From Albidovulum denitrificans (GTDB lineage: Bacteria > Pseudomonadota > Alphaproteobacteria > Rhodobacterales > Rhodobacteraceae): 64,000 nt of DNA. The stretch covers positions 310,001 to 374,000 of the forward strand of contig NZ_PVEP01000001.1 of the NCBI RefSeq assembly GCF_002973535.1. Reading direction: 5' to 3'. Under the pieces are notes generated by a model. That model had not been told where the DNA came from. It made no database searches and saw only the letters and a program-made list of their open reading frames with translations. Made by a program: the position numbers and the translations under genes. Shown piece after piece: positions 47,418 to 56,532 of the stretch; positions within the stretch are counted from its first letter, which is position 1, and each line of letters opens with the position of its first letter.

Positions 47418-48131
47418 TCAGGCGCCGACGGCGAGCTTGCGCGGTGCCATCTCGCCCATCGGTTCGCGCAGCACATAGCCGCGGCCCCAGACGGTCTCGA
47501 TATAGTTCTCGCCGCCCGTCGCCTCGGCCAGTTTCTTGCGCAGCTTGCAGATGAAGACGTCGATGATCTTCAGCTCCGGCTCATCCATGCCGCCGTAGAG
47601 ATGGTTCAGGAACATCTCTTTGGTCAGCGTGGTCCCCTTGCGCAGGCTCAAAAGCTCAAGCATCTGGTATTCCTTGCCGGTCAGATGCACCGCCTGCCCG
47701 TCCGCCTCGACCGTCTTGGCGTCGAGGTTGACAGCGATCTTGCCGGTATGGATCACCGATTGCGCATGGCCCTTGGACCGGCGGATGATCGCATGGATGC
47801 GCGCGATCAGCTCTTCCCGGTGGAACGGCTTGGTCAGATAGTCATCGGCGCCGAAGCCGAAGCTGCGGACCTTGTTTTCGGTGTCATCCGTCCCGGTCAG
47901 GATCAGGATCGGTGTGTCCACCTTGGCCATCCGCAACTGGCGCAACACCTCATGCCCGGTCATGTCGGGCAGGTTGAGGTCCAGGAGGATCAGGTCGTAG
48001 TCGTAAAGCTTCGCCAGGTCGACGCCCTCTTCGCCCAGGTCGGTGCAATAGACATTCAGGTTCGCGTGGCCCAGCATCAGCTCGATACTGCGCGAGGTGG
48101 TCGGGTCGTCCTCTACCAACAGAATTCTCAT
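47418..48131 (-). CDS. ctrA: Cell-cycle response regulator CtrA
   Basis: This 237-aa OmpR-type regulator has a receiver domain with the acidic pair EDD (8-10), phosphoacceptor Asp51 (LLDLNLPDM), and KPF lysine, then a winged-helix DNA-binding domain (about residues 125-225) with [17 protein letters not shown] and [11 protein letters not shown]. The sequence is that of CtrA, controlling the cell cycle in Caulobacter and motility and gene-transfer-agent production in Rhodobacterales. A CtrA-like box lies 53-67 bp upstream, suggesting self-regulation, and the inhibitor gene sciP is directly upstream. Confidence 0.96.
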   Translation of the reverse strand: MRILLVEDDPTTSRSIELMLGHANLNVYCTDLGEEGVDLAKLYDYDLILLDLNLPDMTGHEVLRQLRMAKVDTPILILTGTDDTENKVRSFGFGADDYLTKPFHREELIARIHAIIRRSKGHAQSVIHTGKIAVNLDAKTVEADGQAVHLTGKEYQMLELLSLRKGTTLTKEMFLNHLYGGMDEPELKIIDVFICKLRKKLAEATGGENYIETVWGRGYVLREPMGEMAPRKLAVGA

Positions 48132-48183
48132 CTGGCGTACTCCACATTAATCCCTCGATCACGGAGAGCTTGGCTCAGATTGG

Positions 48184-48198
48184 TTAACCACAAGTTAC
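48184..48198 (-). promoter_or_regulatory. CtrA-like binding box upstream of ctrA
   Basis: TTAA (48184-48187), 7 bp, TTAC (48195-48198) differs by one base from the CtrA consensus TTAA-N7-TTAA. It lies between sciP and ctrA, 53 bp before the ctrA start, so autoregulation is likely. Confidence 0.5.
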
Positions 48199-48225
48199 TG
48201 GTACGCGGGCCTTCCGCGAATCTAC

Positions 48226-48504
48226 TCACGGTTGTCGGTAACGCTGGATCGCGGTAACTTTGAGGCCGCTTTCGCCATATTTCGTCACCGCGGCCCGCCA
48301 AAGCTCAAACTCCTCCTCGGACAGCGCGTAGCGTTCAAGCGCCTCGGTCAGCGGCAAGAGCCCACAGGTCACCGCCTGCACGACGCGGACCTTGCGGCTG
48401 GCCACCCAGCGGCGGGTATTTTCCGGCGGCAGGTCCGCCCGTGTCAGGATCGTGCCATCCGGCAGCGTAACGGCCCTTGGCCCGTCGATTTTCTTCAGGT
48501 ACAT
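48226..48504 (-). CDS. sciP: SciP (DUF1153) inhibitor of CtrA
   Basis: This 92-aa helix-turn-helix protein matches DUF1153/SciP: MYLKKIDGPRAVTLPDG, TRADLPPENTRRWVASRKVRVVQ (seen in parts: LPPENTRRWV, then ASRKVRVVQAV), and LTEALERYALSEEEFELWRA. In Caulobacter SciP binds CtrA and blocks its activation of target promoters. Its gene directly precedes ctrA on the same strand. Length is normal (about 90 aa). Confidence 0.92.
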   Translation of the reverse strand: MYLKKIDGPRAVTLPDGTILTRADLPPENTRRWVASRKVRVVQAVTCGLLPLTEALERYALSEEEFELWRAAVTKYGESGLKVTAIQRYRQP

Positions 48505-48626
48505 GTCTCACCCCTTGGTCTTCACCCGGGGACAAACCTTGACGCGCAGCCTTAAGGACGGGTGAAACCGGACATTGTGAGTGTTTCGGATTTTCCTATA
48601 TTCCTACCGATCCGAAGGAGAAAAAG

Positions 48627-49769
48627 ATGGCGCTCGATCATGGCCAACTGAATTCGCTGGGCTTTTCCAAGGCCCCCGCCGACACGCGGGTCGTCGTCGC
48701 CATGTCGGGCGGCGTGGACAGTTCCGTGGTCGCCGCGATGCTGAAGGACGAAGGCTATGACGTCGTCGGCGTGACCTTGCAGCTTTACGATCACGGCGCG
48801 GCGCTGGCCAAGAAGGGCGCCTGCTGCGCCGGTCAGGACATCCACGACGCCCGCCGCGTGGCCGAGGCGATGGGGTTCCCGCATTATGTCCTTGATTACG
48901 AAAACATCTTCCGCGACGCGGTGATCGACGAATTTGCCGACGCCTATCTGGCGGGCGCGACGCCGGTCCCCTGCATCCGCTGCAATGAGAGGGTGAAGTT
49001 CAAGGACCTGCTGGCAACCGCCAGGGACCTTGACGCCGATTGCATGGCAACCGGGCATTACATCCAGCGCAAGCTGGGTGAGGCCGGGCCGGAACTGCAT
49101 TCGGCCGCCGATCCGAACCGCGATCAGAGCTATTTCCTTTTCTCCACCACGCCGGAACAACTGGCCTTCCTGCGCTTCCCGCTGGGCCATCTGGCGTCGA
49201 AAACCGAAACGCGGGCGCTGGCGGCGAAATACGGGCTGTCGGTCGCCGACAAGCCCGACAGCCAGGACATCTGCTTTGTCCCGAACGGCAATTATGCCAG
49301 CGTGATCGAAAAGCTGCGCCCCGGCGCCGCCGATCCGGGGGAGATCGTGGATATGGAGGGCAATGTCCTTGGCACCCACCGGGGCGTGATCCATTACACC
49401 ATCGGCCAGCGCCGCGGGCTTGGTATCGGCGGGCTGGAAGACCCGCTTTACGTCGTGCGGCTGGACCCCGATGCGCGCCGCGTCATCGTCGGCCCGAAAG
49501 AGGCGCTGTCGACCCGCATCGTTCCGGTGCGGGAGATCAACTGGCTGGGCGACGGGGCGTTCGACGCGCGCGCGGAATGGCCGGTCTCGGTCAAGGTCCG
49601 CTCAACCCGCCCGCCGCGCCCGGCGGTGATCCGGCCCTTGTCGCCGACAACGGCAGAGGTGGAGCTTCTGGACCCCGAGGAAGGCGTCAGCCCCGGACAG
49701 GCCTGCGTCTTCTACGAAACCGGCGGCAGCCGCATCCTTGGCGGCGGCTGGATCTGGCGCGGGTACTAA
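48627..49769 (+). CDS. mnmA: tRNA-specific 2-thiouridylase
   Basis: This 380-aa enzyme makes 2-thiouridine at position 34 of Lys, Glu and Gln tRNAs, using sulfur from the cysteine desulfurase relay. The PP-loop motif SGGVDSS is at about residues 28-34, catalytic cysteines appear in [11 protein letters not shown] and QDICFVP, and ATGHYIQR marks the N-type pyrophosphatase core. AAGGAG precedes ATG 48627. The TAA stop (49767-49769) is created by the edge of MITE copy 4, which also forms the stop of convergent lpxB. Confidence 0.96.
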   Translation: MALDHGQLNSLGFSKAPADTRVVVAMSGGVDSSVVAAMLKDEGYDVVGVTLQLYDHGAALAKKGACCAGQDIHDARRVAEAMGFPHYVLDYENIFRDAVIDEFADAYLAGATPVPCIRCNERVKFKDLLATARDLDADCMATGHYIQRKLGEAGPELHSAADPNRDQSYFLFSTTPEQLAFLRFPLGHLASKTETRALAAKYGLSVADKPDSQDICFVPNGNYASVIEKLRPGAADPGEIVDMEGNVLGTHRGVIHYTIGQRRGLGIGGLEDPLYVVRLDPDARRVIVGPKEALSTRIVPVREINWLGDGAFDARAEWPVSVKVRSTRPPRPAVIRPLSPTTAEVELLDPEEGVSPGQACVFYETGGSRILGGGWIWRGY

Positions 49770-49859
49770 GGCGTTTCGGGTTTTCGTTGAGAAAGCAAGT
49801 ATCAGAATTCGAACGAAATAAGTTCGAATTCTGAGTCAGTGTAAACCCGAAATGCTTTA
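49767..49859 (+). repeat. 93-bp TA-flanked palindromic repeat (MITE-like), copy 4
   Basis: TA at 49767-49768 and 49858-49859. Inner arms TCAGAATTCGAAC / GTTCGAATTCTGA form a perfect 13-bp stem. The left TA starts the mnmA stop codon, while the right TA ends the lpxB stop codon read from the other strand, so one insertion separates two stop codons that must once have shared a single TA. Confidence 0.93.
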
Positions 49860-50999
49860 AAGCCGCGCCAGCACTGACCGCGCCGCGCGCAGGCCCGGCG
49901 CCTCGCCGCCCGCGCCAAGGCGCTCCATCGTCAGGGCCATGGCGGCGAATTGCCGTTCGCGCGCGTCCTTGTCGTCGATCAGCGCCATCAGCGCATTGGC
50001 GATCGGTCCCGGCTGGCAGGCGGGGCCAAGATATTCCGGCACCGCGCGGGTGTCCGAGACGATATTGACCAGCGTTACCGTGTCGATCAGCGCCGCGCGT
50101 TTCATCATCCACCAGGTCAGGCGGTTGAAATCATGTGCGATCACCATCGGCACATGGTTCGCCGCAAGCTCAAGGCTGACGGTGCCGGAGGCGGCCAGCG
50201 CCAGATCGGCGGCGGCGAAGGCGGCGCGCTTGTCCTCGGCCGTCTCGACCACCAGCGGCGCGACCTTCCAGCGCGCGGCAAGGTCGCGGACAAGGCCCGC
50301 CACGCCCTTGACCGTCGGCAGGACGACGCGCAGGTCGGGTTCACGGTCGCGCAGCCGCGCGATCGCCTCTTCAAAGCGCGGGGCAAGGCGGCTGACCTCG
50401 CCCTTCCGCGAGCCGGGCAGGCAGAGGAGGACCGGCTGATCGGGGCTGATGGCGTGGGTGTCGCGAAAGGCCGCCGCCTCATCTGCCGTCCCGCGCCGTT
50501 CGGCCACGACCGGATGGCCGACGAAATCGCAGCTCATCCCGGCGGCTTCCATATAGGGCGGCTCGAACGGGAAGAGCGCAAGGACATGATCCACCACCCC
50601 GGCCATCTTCGCCGCGCGGCCCGGACGCCAGGCCCAGACGGTCGGCGCGACGTAATGGGTGACGAACTGCCCCGGATCGGCGGCGCGGACAAGGCGCGCG
50701 ACGCGCAGGCAGAAATCGGGGCTGTCGATGGTGATCAGCGCGTCGGGCTTCAGCGCGGTGACGGCGGCGGCGGCCTCGGCGATGCGGCGCTTCAACTGGC
50801 GGTATTTCGGCAGGACCTCAATCAGCCCCATGACCGAAAGCTCCTCCATCGGGAACAGGCTTTGCAGCCCCTCGGCCTCCATCTTCGGGCCGCCGACACC
50901 GTGAAATTCCACCCCCGGCGCCAGTGTCCTCATCCCCGCCATCAACGCCGCCCCCAGAGCGTCGCCCGAGGCTTCACCGGCGATCAGGAAGATCTTCAT
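49857..50999 (-). CDS. lpxB: Lipid-A-disaccharide synthase
   Basis: This 380-aa glycosyltransferase joins UDP-diacylglucosamine to lipid X, releasing UDP, in lipid A synthesis at the inner membrane. Visible: IFLIAGEASGDALGAALM at the N-terminus, VEFHGVGGPKM, YVAPTVWAWRPGRA, LPGSRKGEV (UDP-binding), and the C-terminal half with ASGTVSLELA. ATG 50999 overlaps the lpxI stop by 4 bp. The stop is inside MITE copy 4. Confidence 0.96.
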   Translation of the reverse strand: MKIFLIAGEASGDALGAALMAGMRTLAPGVEFHGVGGPKMEAEGLQSLFPMEELSVMGLIEVLPKYRQLKRRIAEAAAAVTALKPDALITIDSPDFCLRVARLVRAADPGQFVTHYVAPTVWAWRPGRAAKMAGVVDHVLALFPFEPPYMEAAGMSCDFVGHPVVAERRGTADEAAAFRDTHAISPDQPVLLCLPGSRKGEVSRLAPRFEEAIARLRDREPDLRVVLPTVKGVAGLVRDLAARWKVAPLVVETAEDKRAAFAAADLALAASGTVSLELAANHVPMVIAHDFNRLTWWMMKRAALIDTVTLVNIVSDTRAVPEYLGPACQPGPIANALMALIDDKDARERQFAAMALTMERLGAGGEAPGLRAARSVLARL

Positions 51000-51814
51000 G
51001 GCTCCCGCGCCCAAAGGAACAGCCCCGCCGCCGCCGCCGCTGCGACCATCGCGGGGCGGTCGAGAAGGATCACGCCGCCTGCCTCCCACGCGATCCCGGC
51101 AAGGCCCGCCTTGGCGGCGCGCTCCACCGTGCCGGGGCCAAGCGTCGGCAGGTCGATCCGGCGGTCCTGACCGGGTTTCGGCGCCTTGTAGAAGACGCCG
51201 CGCCCGGCCTTCGGATCGGGACGGAGCGCCCCGGCATGGGCGCCGGCAAAGTCCAGCATCGCATCGGTGCCGGGCAGCGTCTCGACCGCGAGGCAAAGCC
51301 CCTGCGCCACCACCGCCCCCTGCCCCAGATCGAGCGGACCAAGCGCCGCGACGATCTCTGCCGCGCGGGCGGCGTCGGAACGATCGGCGGCGGACGGATC
51401 ACCGGTCAGCAGCCCCGCAGCGGGGACCAGATCGGGCGCCACGGCATCGGCGCCGGTCACCGTGAACCCCCAGTCCTCGAAAATCGCGATCACGGCGCGC
51501 AAGAGCGCGTCGTCGCCCGACTGAAGCGCGCCCAGAAGGCGCGGCACCAGCGTGGCGGTCCGCGCGTCGATCAGTTCCGCCTCGATCGGCGGGCGGCGCA
51601 TGGACCCGGCGAAGACGACGCGTTCCACGCCCTGATCGGCCAGCGCGTCAAGGAAAGGCACCAGACGTTCCACCCGGAACCGGAGCGGATCGGCGAGGTC
51701 AGAGGGGAAACCCTCCATCTCGGCCACCACGAACGCCTCCCCCCGGTCGCGAAGCGCCGAGGCGAGCGCCACCGGCAGCGCGCCCTGCCCCGCGATGATC
51801 GCCGTCACGCTCAT
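50996..51814 (-). CDS. lpxI: UDP-2,3-diacylglucosamine diphosphatase LpxI
   Basis: This 272-aa enzyme hydrolyses UDP-2,3-diacylglucosamine to lipid X, replacing LpxH in most alphaproteobacteria. It has the N-terminal AIIAGQGALPVALA strand, FAGSMRRPP, and the C-terminal DLPTLGPGTVERAAKAGLAGIAWEAGG segment (seen in parts: DLPTLGPGTVE and AGLAGIAWEAGG), matching the LpxI/DUF1009 family. Overlaps both neighbours by ATGA, so translation of lpxA, lpxI and lpxB is coupled. Confidence 0.94.
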   Translation of the reverse strand: MSVTAIIAGQGALPVALASALRDRGEAFVVAEMEGFPSDLADPLRFRVERLVPFLDALADQGVERVVFAGSMRRPPIEAELIDARTATLVPRLLGALQSGDDALLRAVIAIFEDWGFTVTGADAVAPDLVPAAGLLTGDPSAADRSDAARAAEIVAALGPLDLGQGAVVAQGLCLAVETLPGTDAMLDFAGAHAGALRPDPKAGRGVFYKAPKPGQDRRIDLPTLGPGTVERAAKAGLAGIAWEAGGVILLDRPAMVAAAAAAGLFLWAREP

Positions 51815-52605
51815 CGCGGCGTCAGGAAGGATCGGTCAGAGGGGCCAAGGATGAAGTCCAGCACTTCCTTCACCAGCGCGTTGTCGCTGCCCTTGGCGGC
51901 CTCGGCGCGGGCGGTGTCGCGGAACGTCCCCTGCGCCAGCGCGCCCAGAAGATCGCGCAGCGCCGCGATATCCGCCCGCCCCGCGCCGCGCCGTTTCAGC
52001 CCGACAAGGTTCAGCCCGTCCAGCGTCCCGCGCGGCCCCTGCACAAGGCCGTAAGGCACCACGTCGGCGGTCACCATGGTGACAGCCCCGATCATCGCCC
52101 CGCGCCCGATGCGGACGAACTGATGCACGCCGGAAAGGCCGCCGACGATCACCCCGTCTTCCAACACGCAATGCCCGGCAAGGGCCGCGTTGTTCACAAG
52201 GATCACATGGTCGCCCAACTGGCAGTCATGGGCGACATGGCTTCCGGCCATGAAAAGCCCGTCATTGCCCACCCGCGTGATGCCCCCGCCGCCCTCGGTG
52301 CCGGGGTTCATGGTGACGTTTTCGCGGATGCGGTTGCGCGCGCCGATGATCAGCCGCGTCTCCTCGCCCTTGAACTTCAGGTCCTGCGGGATCTCGCCCA
52401 GCGTGGTGAAGGGGAAGACGACCGTCTCTTCGCCGATCTCCGTCTGGCCGGTGATGACGACATGGGATTTCAGTTCAACCCCGCGCGCCAGCACGACCTT
52501 GGGGCCGACGACGCAGAACGGCCCGATCCGGCAATCCGGGCCGACGACCGCCCCCGGCTCGATCACCGCCGAGGGATGGATAGTCGCGCTGGGGTCCAGA
52601 GACAT
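51811..52605 (-). CDS. lpxA: UDP-N-acetylglucosamine acyltransferase
   Basis: This 264-aa enzyme adds the first 3-hydroxyacyl chain to UDP-GlcNAc. Hexapeptide repeats (IHPSAVIEPGAVVGPDCRIG and onward) form a left-handed beta helix to about residue 190; the catalytic His lies in FMAGSHVAHDCQLGDHV and the C-terminal helical part follows GLKRRG. It is 2 bp after fabZ, as in most Gram-negative genomes. Confidence 0.96.
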   Translation of the reverse strand: MSLDPSATIHPSAVIEPGAVVGPDCRIGPFCVVGPKVVLARGVELKSHVVITGQTEIGEETVVFPFTTLGEIPQDLKFKGEETRLIIGARNRIRENVTMNPGTEGGGGITRVGNDGLFMAGSHVAHDCQLGDHVILVNNAALAGHCVLEDGVIVGGLSGVHQFVRIGRGAMIGAVTMVTADVVPYGLVQGPRGTLDGLNLVGLKRRGAGRADIAALRDLLGALAQGTFRDTARAEAAKGSDNALVKEVLDFILGPSDRSFLTPR

Positions 52606-52607
52606 CG

Positions 52608-53066
52608 TCAGTCCCTGAGGTCCATCATCGCGGCGATGTCCGCCTCGCAGCAGATATCGTCACCGACCTTGGCGACACCGTGGAATTTCCAGATCTTGCC
52701 GCCGCCGCGCTTCACGGTCATGTGCAGTTCCAGCCTGTCGCCCGGCACCACCATGCGGCGGAACCGGCAGCCGTCGATGGTCAGGAAATAGGTCAGCAGA
52801 TCGCGGCCCACCACGTCCATCGAAATGCCGACCAGCACCGCCGCCGCCTGCGCCATCGCCTCGACGACGAGGACACCGGGCATGATCGGCTTGGACGGGA
52901 AATGGCCCTGGAAATGCGGCTCGTTGAAGGTGACGTTCTTGATCCCGACACAGCCCTTGTCAGGGACGATGTCGATCACCTTGTCGATCAGCAGAAAGGG
53001 ATAGCGATGCGGAATGATCCGCTGGATGAGGTCAAGATCGGCCTCGGTGATCGCGTCCACGCTCAT
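52608..53066 (-). CDS. fabZ: (3R)-hydroxyacyl-ACP dehydratase
   Basis: This 152-aa hot-dog-fold enzyme removes water from 3-hydroxyacyl-ACP in fatty acid synthesis and competes with LpxA for substrate. Key residues His55 (HFQGHFP) and Glu69 (VVEAMAQ) are in place, and [14 protein letters not shown] is typical. ATG 53066 has AAGGAG upstream; the in-frame start at 53105 is rejected. Confidence 0.96.
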   Translation of the reverse strand: MSVDAITEADLDLIQRIIPHRYPFLLIDKVIDIVPDKGCVGIKNVTFNEPHFQGHFPSKPIMPGVLVVEAMAQAAAVLVGISMDVVGRDLLTYFLTIDGCRFRRMVVPGDRLELHMTVKRGGGKIWKFHGVAKVGDDICCEADIAAMMDLRD

Positions 53067-53137
53067 GCGCGCTCCTTCCGGGATTGTTTTGGCGATAGCT
53101 AGCAACTCCCCCCCGGCGAGGCAAGCATGCCGTCGGT

Positions 53138-53785
53138 CTAGTTGCCACCCCCGGCGGCGTCGGGCGCGGGCGCAGGCTCTGGCGCGGCGGGCTTTGGCGC
53201 CGGGCGCACGGCCTCTGGCTCGGCCCCCGGTTCGGGGGCGGGATCGGGGGCGTCGGTGCCTGCGCCGACCTCATCGTTGATGGCGCGGATCATCTCATCC
53301 GTCACGTCGATGGCATCCGCCGAAACGAAGATCGCGCGGGAATCGAGGACCACGACCGCGCCGCGCCTGCGCAACACCTCGCCCATCACCGGCAGGGCGG
53401 CGGTGTAGAAGCTCTGCCGCTCGGCCTCCGCAATCCGGCCGATGGCGCGACCCTTGGCGTCCTGCACCCGGCGCAGTTCCACCACCCGCGCGTCGAAATC
53501 GTCGGCCTCCTTGCGGAAGGCTTCGGGGTCCATCGTCGGGCGGGCATCGGTCAGCGCGCGTTCCTCGGCCACCAGCTGCGCCTCAAGCGCGCGGTTCTCG
53601 GCCGCAAGGCGCGATGACACCTCGGCCAGATGCTCCGCCGCGCGCTTGCCCCAGTCAGAGGTCGCGTAAAGCCGGTCCTGATCTATGGTCAGGATCGCGC
53701 TTTGCGCCGCCGGGGGCGTTCCATCCTGCGCAAGAAGCGGCGAGGCCAGAAGCACCGCCGCCAGCCATGCGAACCGTAGCCGCAT
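53138..53785 (-). CDS. skp: Periplasmic OmpH/Skp-family chaperone
   Basis: This 215-aa protein has a signal peptide ([20 protein letters not shown], residues 1-20), a Skp-like core starting [19 protein letters not shown], a long charged coiled-coil (about residues 55-125), and an unusual Pro/Ala/Glu-rich tail (about 175-215) not needed for Skp. It would hold outer-membrane proteins for BamA, whose gene directly precedes it with a 1-bp overlap. The gene between skp and fabZ in many genomes, lpxD, is missing here. Confidence 0.85.
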   Translation of the reverse strand: MRLRFAWLAAVLLASPLLAQDGTPPAAQSAILTIDQDRLYATSDWGKRAAEHLAEVSSRLAAENRALEAQLVAEERALTDARPTMDPEAFRKEADDFDARVVELRRVQDAKGRAIGRIAEAERQSFYTAALPVMGEVLRRRGAVVVLDSRAIFVSADAIDVTDEMIRAINDEVGAGTDAPDPAPEPGAEPEAVRPAPKPAAPEPAPAPDAAGGGN

Positions 53786-56109
53786 CAGAACTTCGTCGAG
53801 ATCGTCAGATCGAAATTCTGGGTCTTGTCATAGCTTTGCTTGTCGAGCGCCTTGGAGAAGTTGAAGCGCAGGGGACCGATCGGCGTGGTCCAGAACAGTG
53901 AGAATCCGACAGAGGACCGCAGGTGCATCTTGTCGTCGATCGTCCCGGTCCCGGCGGTGTTGTCCAGCCCCCAGACCGAGCCGACATCGGCAAAAAGACC
54001 GCCCGTCAGCCCGTATTCTTCCGGCAGGCCCAGCGGGAATTCCGCCTCAAGCCGCGCGACGGCAAAGTAATTGCCGCCGACCGCGTCCTGGTTCACGGCC
54101 GTGACGTCGCGCGGACCGATGCCGTTCGGTTCGAACCCGCGGATCTTGCCGTTGCCGGTAAAGCGGTTGATGAGAAGGCTGTCACCGCCCGAAGTCACCA
54201 GCGCGCCGCCCTCGATCTCGGCCCGCAGCGTTACCTCCTCACGGAAGGCCTTGACCTGATAGGAGGCCAGCGCCGTCGTGGAAACCGAGGTGATGTCGCC
54301 GCCAAGCCCGGCAAAATCCTGACCGAAGCGGAACAGGAAGCCGCGATTGGGGTCAAGCCCGCCGATCCGCGTGTCATAGCTGTAGTTGTAGCCAATCGCG
54401 CTGGTCACCTGCGGGCCAAGCGCCTCTTCGGCTTGCAGCAACGCCGAGGAACTGGCGCTGACGTTGTAAAGCTTGTCGCTCGACCCGGTGTAATGCACGC
54501 CCAGCCGGCCATATTCGCTGATCGGGAATTCCAGCCCGATCTCGGTCCCGTAACGCTTGGTCGAGTAGTAGGAATTCTGGTTCTCGGACGTGTTGTACCA
54601 GACCTTCCAGCTGAACTTCAGGTCGCGGTCAAGGAAGGCCGGTTCGATGAAGGTGAACCCGCTCGACTTGTTATCGACCCCGCCGGACAGGTTGAAGCTG
54701 ACATATTGCCCGCGACCGAGGAAGTTCGATTCGCTCAGCCCGATCAGAAGGCCGACGCCGTCCGACACGCTGTAGGTGGCGCCGAAGTTGAGCGAGCCGG
54801 TGGGCTTTTCATCGACGTTCACATCGACGATGACCTGATCGCTGGCCGACCCCTGACGCGCGTTCACATCGGCAGTGCCGAAGAAATCGAGCGCGCGGAT
54901 GCGTTCGGCGGCCTGGCGGATCTCACGCGGGTTGAAGGGATCGCCCTCCACGGTACGGAACTGGCGCCGGATGACCTTGTCGAGCGTCGTGGCGTTACCC
55001 TCGATGTCGATCCGTTCGACGAACACGCGCGGCCCCTTGGTCAGCGCGAAGGTCACGTCAAGCGTCTGGGTTTCCGGGTTGCGGGTGATGCGCGGCTCGA
55101 CCGCAAGGAAGTTCAGCCCCTGCTTCAGCGCGATGTTTTCCATCCGCGTGATCGTGGTGTCGATCGCGGTCGGCGAATAGGTCACGCCCGACCGGATGCG
55201 GATCGCCTTTTCATACTCGGCCGCATCGACGCCGTCATATTCGCTGACGACGCGGACCGAGTTGATCTTGTAGCTCAGCCCCTCGCGCACACTGTAGGTG
55301 AGGAAGAAACCTTCGCGGTCACGGGCATATTCCTGCGCGACGGAGAGGACCTGAAAGTCGATGAAGCCGCGTTCGCGGTAGAAATCCGTCAGAAGCTGCT
55401 TGTCGAATTCGATCCGGTCGGCGTTGTAGCTGTCGCGCTGGATGATCGCGCGCAGGAAACCGGCCTGCTTGCTGGCCAGGACCTGCCGCAAGCGGCGGTC
55501 GGAATAGCTGCGGTTGCCGGTGAAGGACAGACGCTCCACCTCGGTGATCTTGCCTTCGCGGATCTCGAAAACGACATCGACGCGGTTGTCGCCCCGGTCG
55601 ATGACGCGCGGTTCGACCCGCGCCGCCTGACGGCCGGCATCGGCATAGGCCTTGGTGATGGCGGCGGCGTCTGCCTCGATCTGGGCGGTCGAATAGACGC
55701 GCCGGGCCTGCGATTTCACCACGGCGGCCAGCGCCTCGTCCTTCAGCCGGGCGTTGCCTTCGAAATCGACGACGTTGATCGTCGGATTTTCCACCACCTT
55801 GATGATGAGCGTGCCACCCGACGGTACCAGTTCGACGCTGGAAAAGAGACCCGAGTTGTTCAGCCGCTGATAGGCGTCGTTCAGACCGGCGCCCGAGATC
55901 GCGCTGCCCTTCGCCACCTTGGCGAAATTGGCGATGGTCGCCGGTTCGATGCGGTCGTTGCCCTCGACCACGATGTTGTTGAAAACGTAGCTCTGCGCCT
56001 GCGCCAGACCGCCCGAAAAGGCGACCGACGCGGCGATCAGACCAACCGCGCCCACACGACGCGCCCCAGCAAGGGAAAACCTGCTTCCGCCGTCCCGTTC
56101 CTGCGCCAT
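53785..56109 (-). CDS. bamA: Outer membrane protein assembly factor BamA
   Basis: This 774-aa protein inserts beta-barrel proteins into the outer membrane. A signal peptide (about residues 1-40) is followed by five POTRA domains (to about residue 440; repeats such as VEGNDRIEPATI, VDFEGNARLKDEAL and IDIEGNATTLDKVIRRQF) and a 16-strand barrel ending in a C-terminal Phe (LTISTKF). It is followed by skp and preceded by a 54-aa gene and a terminator-like hairpin. A TTGACA element lies in that hairpin, so bamA may have its own promoter. Confidence 0.96.
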   Translation of the reverse strand: MAQERDGGSRFSLAGARRVGAVGLIAASVAFSGGLAQAQSYVFNNIVVEGNDRIEPATIANFAKVAKGSAISGAGLNDAYQRLNNSGLFSSVELVPSGGTLIIKVVENPTINVVDFEGNARLKDEALAAVVKSQARRVYSTAQIEADAAAITKAYADAGRQAARVEPRVIDRGDNRVDVVFEIREGKITEVERLSFTGNRSYSDRRLRQVLASKQAGFLRAIIQRDSYNADRIEFDKQLLTDFYRERGFIDFQVLSVAQEYARDREGFFLTYSVREGLSYKINSVRVVSEYDGVDAAEYEKAIRIRSGVTYSPTAIDTTITRMENIALKQGLNFLAVEPRITRNPETQTLDVTFALTKGPRVFVERIDIEGNATTLDKVIRRQFRTVEGDPFNPREIRQAAERIRALDFFGTADVNARQGSASDQVIVDVNVDEKPTGSLNFGATYSVSDGVGLLIGLSESNFLGRGQYVSFNLSGGVDNKSSGFTFIEPAFLDRDLKFSWKVWYNTSENQNSYYSTKRYGTEIGLEFPISEYGRLGVHYTGSSDKLYNVSASSSALLQAEEALGPQVTSAIGYNYSYDTRIGGLDPNRGFLFRFGQDFAGLGGDITSVSTTALASYQVKAFREEVTLRAEIEGGALVTSGGDSLLINRFTGNGKIRGFEPNGIGPRDVTAVNQDAVGGNYFAVARLEAEFPLGLPEEYGLTGGLFADVGSVWGLDNTAGTGTIDDKMHLRSSVGFSLFWTTPIGPLRFNFSKALDKQSYDKTQNFDLTISTKF

Positions 56110-56180
56110 AACTGCCCCTCACCGCCGCTGCTTTTAAATTTGCCTTGGCAATGTGAGTACCGATAAAGCCGGACCTTGTC

Positions 56181-56203
56181 AAAAGCCGCGACGCGGCCTT
56201 TTT
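56181..56203. terminator. Terminator-like hairpin upstream of bamA
   Basis: AAAAGCCGCG (56181-56190), one base, CGCGGCCTTTTT (56192-56203) forms a short symmetric stem with A/T ends, able to act on either strand. It would partly separate bamA from the upstream rseP/54-aa message. A minus-strand TTGACA at 56182-56177 overlaps it, but no good -10 box follows at 17 bp. Confidence 0.45.
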
Positions 56204-56250
56204 AAGGGGCCGCGCCGTGTAAATTCAAACGTGATTGATTTGCTTCGGTT

Positions 56251-56415
56251 TCAGCGCATGAAGTCGTGCTGAGGGGCCTGAATCCGGGCGATTTCCGACC
56301 CGATCATCGCGCCGCCGACAAGGCCGACCACGATGGCGAGGGGAATCAGTATGCGGTCGGAGGCCAGCGCCAGCACCAGCGTCATCCCGCGATAGCCGTT
56401 CTGAATTGCCTGCAT
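56251..56415 (-). CDS. Small membrane protein between rseP and bamA (54 aa)
   Basis: Fifty-four residues: MQAIQNGYRGMTLVLALASD, then a hydrophobic helix (about residues 20-40, RILIPLAIVVGLVGGAMIG) and a short polar tail ending HDFMR. A clear GGGAGG site lies 9 bp before ATG 56415. Codon use is normal for this genome and no other gene covers the gap. I recall similar MQAIQNGYRG-type proteins in Rhodobacterales, with no known function. Its place inside the envelope-biogenesis operon hints at a role near RseP or BamA. Confidence 0.7.
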   Translation of the reverse strand: MQAIQNGYRGMTLVLALASDRILIPLAIVVGLVGGAMIGSEIARIQAPQHDFMR

Positions 56416-56532
56416 CGTCCGCGCCTCCCGAATCCGCCGGTCAACTCCGGCGTTCCGTTACGCTAGGGGGCGAATGTGGCGGCAATGGGGCGGTCGCGCG
56501 GGGTCTGGCTCTACGGCCCCGCGAGCGTTTCC

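Noticed and set aside
53923-56166. A 747-residue open frame opposite bamA
   Set aside because: Antisense shadow of a clear BamA gene; no ribosome site or family motif.
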